Origin: Linum tenue
Lineage: Eukaryota; Streptophyta; Magnoliopsida; Malpighiales; Linaceae
Length of the DNA: 64,000 bases
Direction: 5' to 3'
Assembly (NCBI GenBank): GCA_946122785.1
Contig: CAMGYJ010000003.1
Coordinates: 26,367,811-26,431,810 of the forward strand
Positions 1 through 12,420 of the stretch are shown here, piece by piece (position 1 is the first letter of the stretch; every line of letters begins with the position of its first letter). The notes beneath the pieces were generated by a model that saw only the letters and a list, made by a program, of their open reading frames with translations, ran no database searches and was not told where the DNA came from. A program made the position numbers and the translations under genes.

Positions 1-2
1 GA

Positions 3-182
3 CGGTATAGGTTCAATAAGCAATGCGATTACCATTCCGGAGTCCAAGGGCACTCAGTGGAAAATTGTAACGCTATGAAGATAAGGATTCAAGAGATGGT
101 AAAAGCTGGTTGGTTGAAGTTCGAAGAAGAGCCGAAACGCCCAGACGTCAACATGAATTCACTGCCAACGCATGAGAATTAG
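3..182 (+). pseudogene. gag C-terminal fragment with zinc-knuckle-like motif (partial)
   Basis: An open frame enters from the left window edge and ends at TAG 180-182 after 59 codons. It contains a C-x2-H-x5-GH-x4-C pattern followed by a short amphipathic segment (IQEMVKAGWLKFEEE) and a tail ending SLPTHEN. That combination is typical of the end of gag in plant Gypsy elements of the TAT type, where the knuckle binds RNA during packaging. The frame stops here and no protease or RT follows, so gag is the only coding part seen. The N-terminal part is outside the window, so whether gag is intact cannot be judged. Confidence 0.7.
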
Positions 183-2949
183 TGGGCATACTACAAGGCA
201 AAACTCGATTCAAGGATGGTATCGAGCCTATCTAAGTAAATAAAATATCGAGATCATTTGCCATAACAAAATATGTATCACTTTTGCTTTCTTCATCATG
301 AATAAAAGATCTTTCACGTTTCGACCTTTTCGGAGCATTGCGAGACCATTATCAATCTTAATTTAAGAGTTCGCATCAATGGTTTTTTTATCAAAATAAC
401 GAATGCCACTACAGATCCTTTTTTTGAAATGGATTTATCTGCTATAAAAATGAAAGCCATCCAAATCCAACTTTATTTTCGAAGTTAAGCCATGAGACTG
501 CCATGATAAGCAATTATGAGCACCCCACTAGTGCTGAGATTTGGGACACCCCACTGGTGTTGAGTGATTATAAACACCCTGCTACAATCAATATTTGAGC
601 ACCCACTGGTGTTGAGAGTGTGCATGTTCCACTAAAATCAAGAGACAAACACCCTACTGGTGTTCATAAATTACGTGAGCTAATAGTAAAAAGGTGTAAT
701 GAGCATACGACATCATGCTACTTGTAGAATCTCGTCACCACTACACTCGACTTTTGCCAACAAATTGAGACTCAGTTTACATGAACTCAAATATCCAAAT
801 CTCAACGCACAAGGGACACAACATTATGGATAGGAAGCTCTCACAACGTCTCATGACAAGAAGACCGGGAAGTTCAAAGATCCAATTTATCAAAACCCAA
901 GAACCACACGAGTGAAGCACTCATCTATACAAACAAGCACATGGCATCAAAATCCTCATTTCTACAAAAAGAATAGCCAATACAACATAGCTAACGAGAA
1001 GTGACACCCACACGATCAATCACCAAAACAGACTCTCGATCTTTTCAATACTCGTCCCACCAAAGACAAACTCCAGATTAAGAAAGAAAAAGCATAGTCA
1101 GGGGCATAAAAAAAGTCAAGTAAGTCCCACACACAAAAAAAATGTTGTAGGACTTACAAATTAGGTGCCCATATTTAGCATTTGAAGTACCAACTGTCTG
1201 CACCAAGCCAAGGTCTTTGCGATTAATCTCAAGATACAAAAAGAACTTCAAGCAAGAAACTTTCATGATATGAAAGGCATTATAGCCAAAATCACATCAT
1301 CCTACTCATCATTTTGGGAGACAGCCAGAAGCTGAAAATCCATTGCAGTCAACATTTAGAGGTCAAACAAGAATCTCGATAGGTCCCTAGCCAGATTGCA
1401 CTCACAAAAACCTCAAACCACGACTCATGAAACCATAATCTCAAAGTCAGGGGCAAAGCCAGCTGAACATACATTCCCCCAAATAAGCCCAAGACTACCA
1501 ACATTTTCAAACAAATCTTCGTCGAAAAAGATCGAGATAATGGTGGTTCTCAACCCATCATGTCAATCTCATACTTCAGGGGCAAGCAGAAATCCCTCAA
1601 CGAGAAGCCTTATATGGGTAAGGTCGAGATTTTGCATCTTTGTCACCCATCTGAACAAACTACATTTCAAGAACAAGAAGATTCCTGCAATCACAGTCAT
1701 ATGGGACAAAAGCCCCTTTCTTGGGAAACCGACGTCCACAACGAAACCATATGAAGGTCTCCTAAATCAATCACACCAAGGTCTTCCATGTTGCTGCACA
1801 AGGAAAACAGTTGGCACATAGTTGGCCACCAACATAAAAGGAGACATCTCAAGGTGACCAGAATCATAATAGTAGCTGAAGTGTCGTACACTCAAATCAC
1901 CTATAGGAATGAGTGGTGAGCAAAATCAAAAGTGGGAGTGAAAGCGAGCAAAATCAAAAGTGATAGTGAAAGCGAGGGCTTACTGATATTCTCATGGCTT
2001 GGCTTACAGTTCTCTTAAAAAAACCAAATTTGGCAACATGGCAACTACCACGCAAAAACGGTTTTATCCAGGTTGCACATACTTCTCGAAAGCAAATTCT
2101 TGATATGGCTTTCCGTTTTACTTCTCTAATAAATGTTTTCAAACATTTTTGCATTTATCTTAAATCAAGATTGATAAAGTCACTCTTTGTTTCAGAGAAT
2201 AGAAAGTGAGTAACAGATCTACGGGGGGCAAAAATGGTGCACCATGGGAGAAGGGAAAGTTTGAGTACCCAAGAATCGGATTAATCAACTTTTCACTCAT
2301 GAGTTGATGAAGAAATCTCAAGGAATTTGAGAACATTCAAATCTCATTAAACCATCCAAGTTATTATCCTTCAACTTCATGTTCAGAAGGAGAAGGAACC
2401 AATATACTGCACATACCAGATGCACAACTCTGAAATATGTGGGTCCAAACTTGACCGACAAAAAGAACAGAGATAAACACATCATCACCTTACCTCACAA
2501 AGTATATATTCGCGCAACTACCACCAAGAAGATATACCTCAAGATAACAAGTTCAAAGTCGCTTCAGGATAAGCATGAACTATGTATCGAGTTGATCAAA
2601 AGGGATTGACAATCTTGGAAGATGAGCAATTTAAAGGAAACCCGGGCAAAAAAATTTGCATAGAAATTATAAAAATGCATCACGTCCTCTTTTTCACTGA
2701 ACACTCACGACTTCATCAACATGATTCATCACACAACCAATTTCAAAAATCATTTTGAAACTCCTTAAACAACATCATCATATGTTAAAATGGATCATGC
2801 ATTCCTTGCTAACAATTCCCAAAATAACTCATACATTTAGTTGGATTTCCAATGTCTGTTTAAAGAAATCATTGCAGGATGCAACACTGCATTCACATGA
2901 ATTCTTCAAGTCTCACGTTTAGCTTTCACGTGCATTTATGACAAGCCAT
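183..2949 (+). other. non-coding internal region of the Gypsy element
   Basis: No convincing coding frame is present; the short open frames have no recognisable protein similarity. At about 520-680 a phrase close to CACCCCACTGGTGTTGAG recurs four to five times with variation, forming a short degenerate array. The remainder is AT-rich unique sequence. Confidence 0.5.
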
Positions 2950-3735
2950 AACAATCGGTTTAGGTACATCCTAAACAAATACCAGGAACATACGATATCG
3001 GTGCTGGTGAACAATCACGAGCCTTCTAATGGATTTGTTTCGTCTCCTATCAACGATATTATAAAAACCCTAGTCAATTTGCTTTGTCGACTATCACGAG
3101 CAAATCAGACAATCTTTGCGACTTGATCCGTCGGCTATGATGGACAAATAAAAAATTACCTGATAAGTTTGTTTCGTCGACTATCACGAGCAAATTAAAA
3201 ATCTCCTTCTAAACTTGTTCTGTCGACTATCACCGGCAATTTAGAAATTAACTAGTCAATTTGTTTCGTCGTCTATCACAAGCAAATTAGACCCTGCTAA
3301 ACTTGTTTCGTCGACTATCACAGACAATTCAAAAAACTACTTAGTCAATTTTTTTCGTCGACTATCACGAGAAAATTAACTTCTAAAGTTGTTCCGTCGA
3401 TTATCACGGACAGTTTAGAAAACCAAGTCAATTTGCTTCATCGGCTTTCACGAGCAAATGAAATCCCTCCTTCTAAAGTTGTTCCGTCGATTATCACGGG
3501 CAACCTAGAAGTTACCTAGTCAATTTACTTTGTCAATTATCACGAGCAAATTAGACTCCCTACTAAACTTGTTCCGTACTATCACGGACAATTTAGAGAA
3601 CCTTGTCAATTTGCTTCGTCGACTATCACGAGAAAATTACACCCTCTACGAAACATGTTCCGTCAACTATCACCAGCAGTTTAGAAAACGTAGTCAATTT
3701 GCTTCGTTGACTATCACTGGCAATCTAGAAAACCT
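2950..3735 (+). repeat. tandem array A inside the Gypsy element
   Basis: A phrase built on TTCGTCGACTATCACGAGCA recurs about fifteen times, alternating between forms ending in AAATTAGA and CAATTTAGA. Half-units are about 50 bp, giving an alternating higher-order unit near 100 bp. Copies differ by several substitutions each, so the array is not newly expanded. Confidence 0.8.
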
Positions 3736-3744
3736 TTACCCGTT

Positions 3745-3960
3745 GTGCACACTGCAAGGGGGGTAACCAAATTCCTGAGTCTGGATACCACAACCGAAAA
3801 AACCTTTACCCACTCTGCATCATCGCAAGGGGGAAACCAAATTCCCGAGTCTGCTTACTGCAATCGAAAAAAAACCCTTTACCCACTTTGCATACCACAA
3901 GCAGAGAACCGAATTCCCAAATATGCTTACCGCAACGGAAAAACCTTCACCCACTCTGCA
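3745..3960 (+). repeat. tandem array B, about three 73-bp units
   Basis: Three units share the phrases CCTTTACCCACTCTGCAT, CAAATTCCCGAGTCTG and CTGCAACCGAAAAAACC in the same order. The array sits directly between arrays A and C. Confidence 0.75.
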
Positions 3961-5095
3961 TACCACACGAGCCAACCAAATTCCAAAGTCTTCCCTACAA
4001 CCACGGGAGCAAGTCAATACCTCACGGGAGCTGAGGAGCGCCCCAACCATTCAAAACCTCACAGGAGCTGGCGAGCCCCTCTATCATTCAACAATGCACG
4101 GGAGTTGAGGAGCACCTCGACCATTCAAAACCTCACAGGAGCTGACGAGCCCCTCTACCACTCAATAACGCACGGGAGTTGAGGAGCACCCCTATCAAAT
4201 TAATACCTCACAGGATCTGGCGAGCCCCTCTACCAATCAATATCTCACGGGAGCTGAGGAGCGCCCCTACCATTCAATACCTCACAGGAGCTGGCGAGCC
4301 CCTCTATCATTCAACAACGCACGGGAGCTGAGGAGCACCCCTACCAATCAATACCTCACGGGATCTGAGGAGCGCCCCAACCATTCAAAACCTCACAGGA
4401 GCTGGCGAGCCCCTCTATCAGTCAACAAATCTTGGGAGCTGAGGAGCGCCCCGACCATTCAAAACCTCACAGAAGCTGACGAGCCCCTCTACCACTCAAT
4501 AATGCACAGGAGCTGAGGAGCATCCCTACCAAATTAATACCTCACAGCAGCTGGTGAGCCCTTCTATCATTCAACAACGCACGGGAGATGAAGAGCGCCC
4601 AACCATTCAAAACCTCATAAGAGCTGGCGAGCCCCTCTATCATTCAACAACGCACGAGAGCTGAGGAGCACCCCTACCAATCAATACCTCATGGGAGCTG
4701 AGGAGCGCCTCAACCATTCAAAACCTCACAGGAGCTGGTGAGCCCCTCTATCATTCAACAACGCTTGGGAGCTGAGGAGCGCCCCGACCATTCAAAACCT
4801 CACAGGAGCTGACGAGCCCCTCTACCACTCAATAACGCAAGGGAGCTGAGGAGCATCCCTACCAAATTAATACCTCACAAGAGCTGGCTGGCGAGCCCCT
4901 CTACCATTCAACAACGCACGAGAGATGAGGAGCACCCCTACCAAATTAATACCTCATAGGAGCTGGCGAGCCCCTTTACCAATCAATATCTCACGGGAGC
5001 TGAGAATGCCCCTACCATTCAATACCTCACAGGATCTGGCGAGCCCCTCTATCATTCAACAACGCACGAGAGATAAAGAGAGTCTCCACCATTAA
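3960..5095 (+). repeat. tandem array C, 74-bp composite units
   Basis: Two related half-units of about 37 bp alternate: one reads ACAGGAGCTGGCGAGCCCCT, the other ACGGGAGCTGAGGAGCACCC. The spacing between successive GGGAGCTGAGGAGC phrases is 74 bp at 4026, 4100 and 4174, and the pattern continues with decay to about 5095. Roughly fifteen composite units are present. Open frames across it are by-products of the repeat. Confidence 0.85.
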
Positions 5096-5441
5096 ATACC
5101 TAACTGGAATTGGCAAGCATTAAAGAAATAAAGCATATGATGATTAACAAGCATAAGAAAATCTGTCAACGTTGTCGAGCGTCAAAAAATTACACTAGAG
5201 TGAATACCAGAAAATTCGTAAATTTCCCTTCATTGACGGAGGCTATCAAGAAATTTTAAGTCTTCGCAATCCATGATCTCACAAAAGCCCACAAAATTAC
5301 TCACAGTCCTCGCATCGCCCTCAAATCACATCCTATCTCAAGGACCCTAACACAACCATCATGCTACCTTTTGAAAATGTGGTGTCTTTATAGGAACTTT
5401 GTATAACTCTTTATACAAAGAGATATACAAAGAGAGACAAC
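5096..5441 (+). other. region between array C and the 3' LTR, with polypurine tract
   Basis: Unique AT-rich sequence ends in the purine-rich stretch ACAAAGAGAGACAAC at 5427-5441, directly before the LTR start. In this position it would act as the plus-strand primer of reverse transcription. Confidence 0.6.
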
Positions 5442-8400
5442 TGTAGACACCAAATTTTGTCCGGAGCAACCATTCTACTCAAAACTCAGAAGAATATCCA
5501 ACTTAAAAAGAAAACTCAAGTGAAAGTTTGCACGAGGTTAGTTGAGATTAGCAGTGGCGAATCAAAAAGTACCAACTATTCCCAAGTTCACTTTTTATTT
5601 AGTTCGAATATTTGTACTAGGTAGGATTAGCAGTAGCTAATGGCTACCAAATTCTCTTTATTTAGAATAGCAATAGTATGTCGTCCCGACCTATACTAAT
5701 ATCATTGTATGCGGTTAATGATTGGTGGCATAGGTTTGAAATTGGTCGAATGGGATAGGAGGACAATGATAATCTTACTAATATTGATCGAAATTCGTAG
5801 TTACCAACTATTTATTTAGAAGTCGGGATTTGGGTTACGATTGGGGAAAGCAAGCGAATTGGGTTGGAGAGAATCATTGAAATGTTTGGAGCCATGCATT
5901 TCAATAATTATATCAACTTTCTAATGATAAGTCAAAAAATAATTACATGCCTAATTACAAATTATACACTTAATAATTATTACATTTAGATGAACAAATA
6001 AAAACATTAAGTATAAAAAAAAGAGAAGACTTCTTCAATATTTGGCACCAATCAGAATTTGTTGTGTATTGTTCAACTATGCACAGATCCAAATTCAAAG
6101 AAGATAGAGATTTCTATTAACATTGTCTTTCAAATTAACATGCTCTTTAGTGCATACTTGCAGTCGGATCTTATTTTAGTGCTTCCTAGTAAATTTTGAG
6201 TTGTTACTCGATCTAGAGCCCTAACTATTCAAGCTAATATGTTCGCAAGTCACAAACACGATTGTCAAAACTTTGTTACTTTGGTGGGAATAGCTATCTT
6301 TAAATGATCATAAACCCTTTTTACTCGATTGATAGATAACTATAAATTCAAAACAACAAAAAGAATTCAAATTATACCCTTGGGAGAGTATTTTAAAATA
6401 CCTCTTTTTGTGTTTAAGGGCACCCGCTTTTACCCAATTACCAAAATTTGGTAATTACAAAGTCCTCATTTAGTTATTATTTTATGCCAAACACAATAAA
6501 AGCCCTAATGTCATTGAGAATTTCATCTGTTACCAATTCGTATAAGCCTTTTTAATCAATCGTTTAACCAAATCCCAACTCTAGAGAGATTCCTACCAAA
6601 TTGATGGTCATAACTCATAATCAGTAGATGTGATTTCCAATTACCCTAGGATCATTATAGATTTTCAAAATTTAATAAAAATTTAATAAAGCAAGTTCTC
6701 TACCTTATCGAAAACCAAACATTAAAGCTAAACAAACCTAACAGGAGCTCTAACAAAATTTACTTTCATAACACCAAAGAGATTTATAAACAATCATGGC
6801 CACGATAACCAAACCATCCACTTTAGGTTTAGAAAAGGTATCATCTAGTATCTTCAAACTGTAGAGATCTGCAAAAATCAAGGAGGTCAAGAGTTAGAAT
6901 CCCAAATAATGATAATAAACCAAAAACCCAGAATAGCAAAAAATCAAAACAAAAGAATCTACCAAAGCCAAACCCTCGCCGTCGGTTCTGGGGCCGGCCG
7001 CGCCGCCAACGACTTCCGCCTCTCCCTTCCTTCTCTTGGCGGAGATCCGAAACAAAAACAAAAAAGAAGACAAAAACTTAAACAAGTTAAGATCTCGATC
7101 GAATGCAAAAATCGAACAAAAAACGAGCATGCATGTGAGAAGGAGCTTACCAGAGGGTGAGATCTCCCCGTTGTCGCCTATGTTCCAAATAGAAGGAGTA
7201 GATCGAGGTCGGAGCTAAATAGATCTAGTATTCCCCCTCAATTTTGGGCCGATTTCCGGAAAATAAACAATGAAAATGATTAGAATCTCGAAATCCCTAA
7301 AAATCAGACCTAAAGATAATAGAGAATCATAAAAAGGGGGGAAGGTAAACCAACCTTCGATTTTAGCCTCGTCACCGTTGCTGGCGGTGCATGCCTCCAG
7401 ATTGCCGTCGGCGACACCCTTCCTCGTCTTCCCTTTTCGTATCCAGAAGCAAGGAGAAGGGGAGAATGTGGGGAGGAGTAGAGGAGAAGGTTCGCGTCGC
7501 CATCCCTTTCGGTTTAGAGAGACGACAAGAACGCGAAGAGAACGAAGAAGGAGAGGGCGGCACTTTGGCGGCTAGGGTTTCGTTGTGTGGAAGGGAAGAA
7601 GAGAGGGAGAGAGGTGAGGCAAAGGCGGCGCGGGTCTGCTAAAGTTCCGTTTTTGCTCCTCGAAGAGAGACGTGAGAGGGAGAGGGAGAGAGGAGCGAGA
7701 GATGGAGATGAGAGAATGAGTGAGGCGACCGTTTGATTAGGGTTAAAATTAGGGTGTAATTTTGGTCTCAACAGATCAATTTATACCCACATGCAAAAGA
7801 CCAAATTGCCCCTAGGTTTTCTAAACATTTACGTGGTCCTGCCACCGTCCTTTTGAGCAATTACGAAATTACCCCTCCCCTTTCTCTGAAACAAAAAAAA
7901 AAAGCCACGATAAAACTGGGGTGAGCGAGTGCGTTTAGTGACTGGCAATTTAACCAGTTGGGATACTCGCCCATCATGCGTAATTATAATAATCCCGCTT
8001 AGTTTTATTTGTTTAAAGTCCTTAATACGATATGTTAAATGCGGATTAAGTTAGTTTTGCTTCTTTTCTGATACATCATCAATTCTTAATAATTAAAATT
8101 CTTGCATTCATTTTAGTAACATCATAATAATCTAATTAAAATTCTATGAACCAAATTATAATGCAACGATAATGTTCAGTGGGCCGTGATAAAAGTTAGG
8201 ATTAAAACTATCAAAGTTAACAAAAACCCTTAATACGAGAACCATTATAGGTGTAACGTGACAAAAGTCATACAATCAAATTATCAAAGTTATAACGAAC
8301 TACGTGGACTTTGATCCCGTATTACGGGTACGTAGGCAATTGATAAGGTTCGAGTCCAACTAACCAATTAATTTTATCTTTTAATTTTTTCGTCAGTGAG

Positions 8401-8808
8401 CGTATAATTAAATTAAAATTAACACGATTAATTTCTTTAGTGGTCCAGTAAGGCCCTAAAAATATCTAATCATGAACTAAACGTCCATTGTCGTATTAGT
8501 TTATTATTAGGCAATATATTAATAATCCAGTGGGATTTTAAAAATACAAAATTATTACCAAAATAACACCCAACACACATTCAACTTATCAACTTAAGTA
8601 GTACCGATTTAGGGCGTTGTGGGGTGTGATTTCACTTCCCCACACGTAACCGTACTCTCGAACCTGAATCTTTTAACCGCATACCATATCTCGGTTCTGA
8701 CCCTAAGGTTAGAGCCGATTCGAGTGTTCGATGCACTCCAAGTAAGATCGATGGCAACTCCCAAAAAGCGAAAGCGACGACCTCGACCCCGGAGGGACGG
8801 TTGCGACA
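5442..8808 (+). repeat. 3' LTR of the Gypsy element (about 3.37 kb)
   Basis: The LTR begins TGTAGACACCAAATTTTG just after the polypurine tract and ends GGTTGCGACA, giving TGT...ACA termini. The right end coincides exactly with the point where a minus-strand Copia integrase frame resumes, which fixes the boundary. The 5' partner lies outside the window, so identity between LTRs cannot be scored. A GC-rich block at about 6980-7720 holds short frames on both strands that I do not recognise. Confidence 0.72.
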
Positions 8809-9797
8809 TCATGATCAATAAACCAGACAAAGTAGCGATAGCCCAGACGAGAAATAACAGCAGATGGTTCCCACAAATCTGTATGAACTAGGTCGAATGG
8901 AGACTCATAGATCATAGTACTCGAAGAGGACTGAGAAGTCTTAGCTTCAATACAGCTAACACAAGCAGAAGGATGCATAGATACCGATGAATCCATATGT
9001 CCTGCTAATAAATTATTCCAGAACATACTGTATAATCGAGCAGTATGACGATGACCCAACCGACAATGCCATAAATCTCAAATAGTACCCTTAACAGAAA
9101 AGTTCAACGGTTTAAATGAATATCCCATGATCCAGTACAACTACTCCACAACCTTTCTCCAGCACCCTCTTCTCGCGTCAAATCCTGCGACAGCCCCACA
9201 CCATAACTCCCAGCTGACTTCTGATATTGATTCAGCACGAAAAGTCGACCTTGCTTACTTCCCGTCCCTATTACCTTCCCTATCATCTGATCATGCACAA
9301 CACATCCACCTGAATTAAAAGTAACCTTACACCCTCTTCAGCCAACTGCCCAACTGAGACCAAATTAGGCACCAACTTTGGTACATAGAGAGTATTAGGA
9401 AGAGTAAATAATCAATCCGCTCGTCATGACGTGTGAACATAACTCATCTATATTCCATTCTCTTTGGAGGCTGCATCTAAAACCTCTTCGTTCTCCTTGC
9501 CTCAGTTTCGACATGACATGTAAAAATAACTCGTACATGCAATTTTTTTGTAGGAAGACAAACACCATAGGCGTGCCAATTCGTATAAGTAAAAGCCGTT
9601 CTTGGATGATTCCAATTACGTAAAAAAAGACAGTGATGAAACCCCATATAAAACATCGATTAGGTGGGTACCAAAAGGAAGGTTGTGTCCTTTGTTAGCT
9701 ATATAGTCAGCACTAAGAAGCGCAGTTACATTATCTCAATCGTTCATCATGCCATCAAAACTACTCATAGCAAACAATAGGGAATGAAGAGAATGCT
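8809..9797 (-). pseudogene. older Copia pol fragment (pre-integrase and integrase), disrupted
   Basis: Read on the minus strand, about 9410-8809 encodes a Copia pol segment. It shows a VPNLVSVGQL-like stretch, a pre-integrase domain with an HHCC zinc site (LGH...HPSACVSC), then the start of the integrase core (PFDLVHTDLW, where D is the first catalytic Asp, followed by GYRYFVWFIDH). The frame is shifted near 9325. It ends abruptly at 8809 where the large Gypsy LTR begins, so the rest of pol should lie beyond the left window edge. From 9420 to 9797 I see no certain Copia similarity. The right side is broken by the solo LTR and hAT element. Confidence 0.7.
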
Positions 9798-11410
9798 TGA
9801 TTCGGGCCTCATTTTATCCCCGTTTCCCTTGGGCATTTGTGGAATTTGTGCTCCTAAAAGGGTGGTTTTATGCTAGGTTTTGTGTGTTTCAGTGTGTTTG
9901 AGGATCTAACAGGTGAAACCAACCCGAAGTCGAAAGTTGGAAGAAAAGGAGCAAAGACCGGGCAAAGGGAGTGATAGGCCATGTTCACGGTTTCCCATTG
10001 GAGTTCACAGTCTCCTAAGGCCGTGAACCGCAAAGCGCCCAGGGCGAATTCAGAGGTTATTGACGCCGAGTGAGTTCACCGTCACCAAGACCTTGAACTT
10101 TGAGTGCAAACCGTGAACTTAAGTGAGTGAAGCGGTGCGTTTCGACACAGCACTCCGAGTTCACGGACGCGTTGAAGAGTTCACGGCTGTGAACTGAGCC
10201 CGATCTCAGTATAAAATGTGTGCTGAAAGGAAGAAGAGGGGAGCTCCATTTTTAGGTTAGGTTTTCATTTTCAGGATAAAGAGGATTCTAGTGAGAGGTT
10301 AGGGTTACTTCTAGAGTGAGAAAGTGCAAATCAAAGGAGGAAGAAGGAGCTTTGGGCTTGTTCCTCGCTAGAGGATTGAAGATTTCTTCATCTCAAGGGT
10401 GTATCAAGCAACAAAGAGAAGGATTGGCATCACTTCATGGTTGTTTCTTCCCCTTTTGTTGTTTCCCTTTGTCTAGCTATGGAATAGCCTACCTACTCAC
10501 TTGGGTATTGTGAACCCTAGTCTATCTATGTGTTAGGATGTAAGAACATGAACCTATGGTGCTGTTTGAGTGTTTTCTATGATATTTGAGGTATTATTCA
10601 TGAATGATTGAGTGTGCTAACTCTAACTCAATATTAAAATTGACCTAGAGGGTGGAAATCCCCTTTTGGTCCAATAGGAAGCTAGACTTCTTAGCCACTT
10701 GGGTAACCTCCTTTAGGTCGATTTAAGACCAAAATCTCAAATATCGGAGTAGGGCCGTGATTCCACCGGGATAGGTCTCTCCGCCGACCGGATTAAGTTC
10801 CGAGGGTTTGGTTTGCAATCCTTAGTCGGCTAGTTGAGAGGGTTAGGTTTCCTAGCATATCGTTGTCACCCTTAGCCAAAATTTTAAGTGATTTAGCTTT
10901 CTAATTGTTGTAATGATTCTCAATTAGCTGACAAAAAGAGATAGAGATCTCCTTGGTTGATCGGTAATGAGGGCTAGGTTCCCTAGCTATGAATCATAAT
11001 CTTTCACCTAACGGTTAATAGAGCTAGTTCCCCTAGCTTATAATTGTTGATTTCCCCTCATTGATCGACTAAGGGAGTTTGTTTCTAGCTAGTGGCGCCC
11101 ACCTTGCGGTGTATGAACACTTTCTTCACACTAGAGCTTTGTTTGTCCCTTCCTAGGGGGAGCAATACCCAGGTGAAGTCCCCTCAAGTAGAATTCTCCT
11201 CCATTTACTTTCCTTGTCTGTTCATTTTGTAGTTTTCTTAGCTTTAAACCCAAAAACGTTTGCTAGATAACAATCTAAGCGATTGAAGTAGGGATATATG
11301 GACTGGTCCGGGTCGACATTCTAAATACTTTCCCTATACTGCACCCGAATAGAGTTTAAAAACTTGGGCTCTAGTCGGGATTAATTTGTGGTGTAGTTTC
11401 GTGCGAGTCA
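9798..11410 (+). mobile_element. solo LTR of a Gypsy element, TSD ATGCT
   Basis: A 1613-bp block starts TGATTCGGGCC and ends GTGCGAGTCA, so the termini are TGA...TCA. It is flanked by the perfect 5-bp repeat ATGCT at 9793-9797 and 11411-11415. No internal domain is present, which is the product of LTR-LTR recombination. The style of the sequence (repeated 'gttcacgg' phrases near 9985-10190, a TATA-like GTATAAAATGTG near 10209) fits plant Gypsy LTRs of the Athila type, but the lineage is inference. The strand is assumed from the TATA position. Confidence 0.82.
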
Positions 11411-11418
11411 ATGCTTAC

Positions 11419-12294
11419 CAAGGTTGTCATACCCTTATCCGACCGACCGGTCTGACCGGGTCCGACCAGAACTGGGCATGCAAACGGCTCCAACCAACCA
11501 TATTTTGGACTAGCCAGTAACCGGTCAAAATCACTCAAAATCGTGAAAACCCGGGTCTGACCAGTTGTCGCGGCTTTCGGTTATTGACTAAATCTAACTT
11601 CTAAAACCTAACTCTCATTTCCCTTCTGCCTAGCGAGCTAGCAGCCAACAGTTGCTCTCATCTCTCCAAAATCCAACTCCGTCCTTTCGCCTGCATTTGC
11701 TCCTCAACCCCCGACTCGCCGTTTGCTCCCATCTTCGACGATGGCTCCCCGCGCGTCGCTTGATGCCGCCCACGCGATGCCAAATCTAACATCTCTCTTT
11801 TCTTTCTTGTCCATTGATCATGGGCTCTCTATAAGTTTTCCTTGGTGCTCTCATCGGATTGTCAGGTTGAGGTCATCCTTTGGATTGGATTTTGCAGGTT
11901 TCTTCTTGTGGCTTCTTTCTGTCCGGCGGGTTCTGAGTCATCAGAATCCTTCTCCACTAGCGACTACTCCATTTAGGTGGCGGTTGTGCCCCTCTAGGTG
12001 GCGACTGCTCCATCTCTAGGGAGATGGAATTCGGTTGGGTTCTTAAGGTTTGTTCGGGCCCAAAAAGTAATGAGGGGTTTTGCTTTATTTATGGGCTGAT
12101 GTAATGAATTTTTCTATGTTATTAATTTCTTTTCATGAGTCGCCCTAAAATCTGTGACAAAAATGGTTCCCCAATATCCATTATCCATCTTTCCTATCAA
12201 AATCGGTTTAAACCAACTGAACCCAGATCTAACCATTAAACCTCAAACCCCTTGCCAAACCGACTTGATAACTTAACCCAGTTTGACAACCTTG
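11419..12294. mobile_element. non-autonomous hAT transposon, TSD ATGCTTAC
   Basis: An 876-bp element has perfect 11-bp terminal inverted repeats, CAAGGTTGTCA at 11419-11429 and TGACAACCTTG at 12284-12294. It is flanked by the 8-bp direct repeat ATGCTTAC at 11411-11418 and 12295-12302. TIR plus 8-bp TSD define the hAT superfamily. The interior contains subterminal GGTCTGACCGGGTCCGACC-like repeats and a 98-codon frame (11723-12019) I do not recognise; no transposase is visible. Confidence 0.85.
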
Positions 12295-12302
12295 ATGCTT
12301 AC

Positions 12303-12381
12303 CTTTGTGATCAACTGGTTGCCCCCGAATTCAGGAATCCATCTGTCCAAACTAAATCCAAGACGTTGATGCTGCATAACC

Positions 12382-12383
<2 letters not shown>
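12303..12383 (-). pseudogene. possible continuation of the old Copia element (protease region)
   Basis: Just right of the hAT TSD, the minus strand reads RWIPEFGGNQLIT, which resembles the protease active-site context WIPDSGATxHxT of Copia elements with the catalytic Asp lost. Order and strand agree with the integrase fragment at 8809-9400, so the two may be one element split by hAT and LTR insertions. The match is short and degenerate. Confidence 0.35.

Positions 12384-12418
<35 letters not shown>
12384..12418. repeat. (CT)n microsatellite
   Basis: About 17 uninterrupted CT dinucleotides. Confidence 0.95.

Positions 12419-12420
<2 letters not shown>

Larger units (their letters stand above)
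1..8808 (+). mobile_element. Gypsy (TAT/Ogre-like) LTR retrotransposon, left end cut by the window
   Basis: This is the right-hand part of a large Gypsy-superfamily element. In order it shows the C-terminal end of gag (3-182), a long non-coding stretch with several tandem arrays (about 520-680, 2950-3735, 3745-3960, 3960-5095), a purine-rich tract at 5427-5441 and a 3' LTR at 5442-8808. No pol is visible to the right of gag, so the copy is probably non-autonomous. Long LTRs and tandem arrays beside them are known for TAT/Ogre elements; the lineage call rests on this and on the gag tail. It interrupts the integrase reading frame of an older Copia element at 8809, where the expected 5-bp TSD would be TCATG. 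The matching left TSD lies outside the window. Confidence 0.75.

Noticed and set aside
1396..1821. 141-codon plus-strand frame
   Set aside because: Lies in the non-coding internal part of the Gypsy element, with no recognisable domain and biased repeat-like composition.
2950..5095. Regular repeats that could suggest a CRISPR array
   Set aside because: Repeats are head-to-tail without unique spacers, copies diverge, and the context is a plant retrotransposon.
8619..8891. 90-codon plus-strand frame across 8808
   Set aside because: Spans the Gypsy LTR/Copia junction, so it is accidental.
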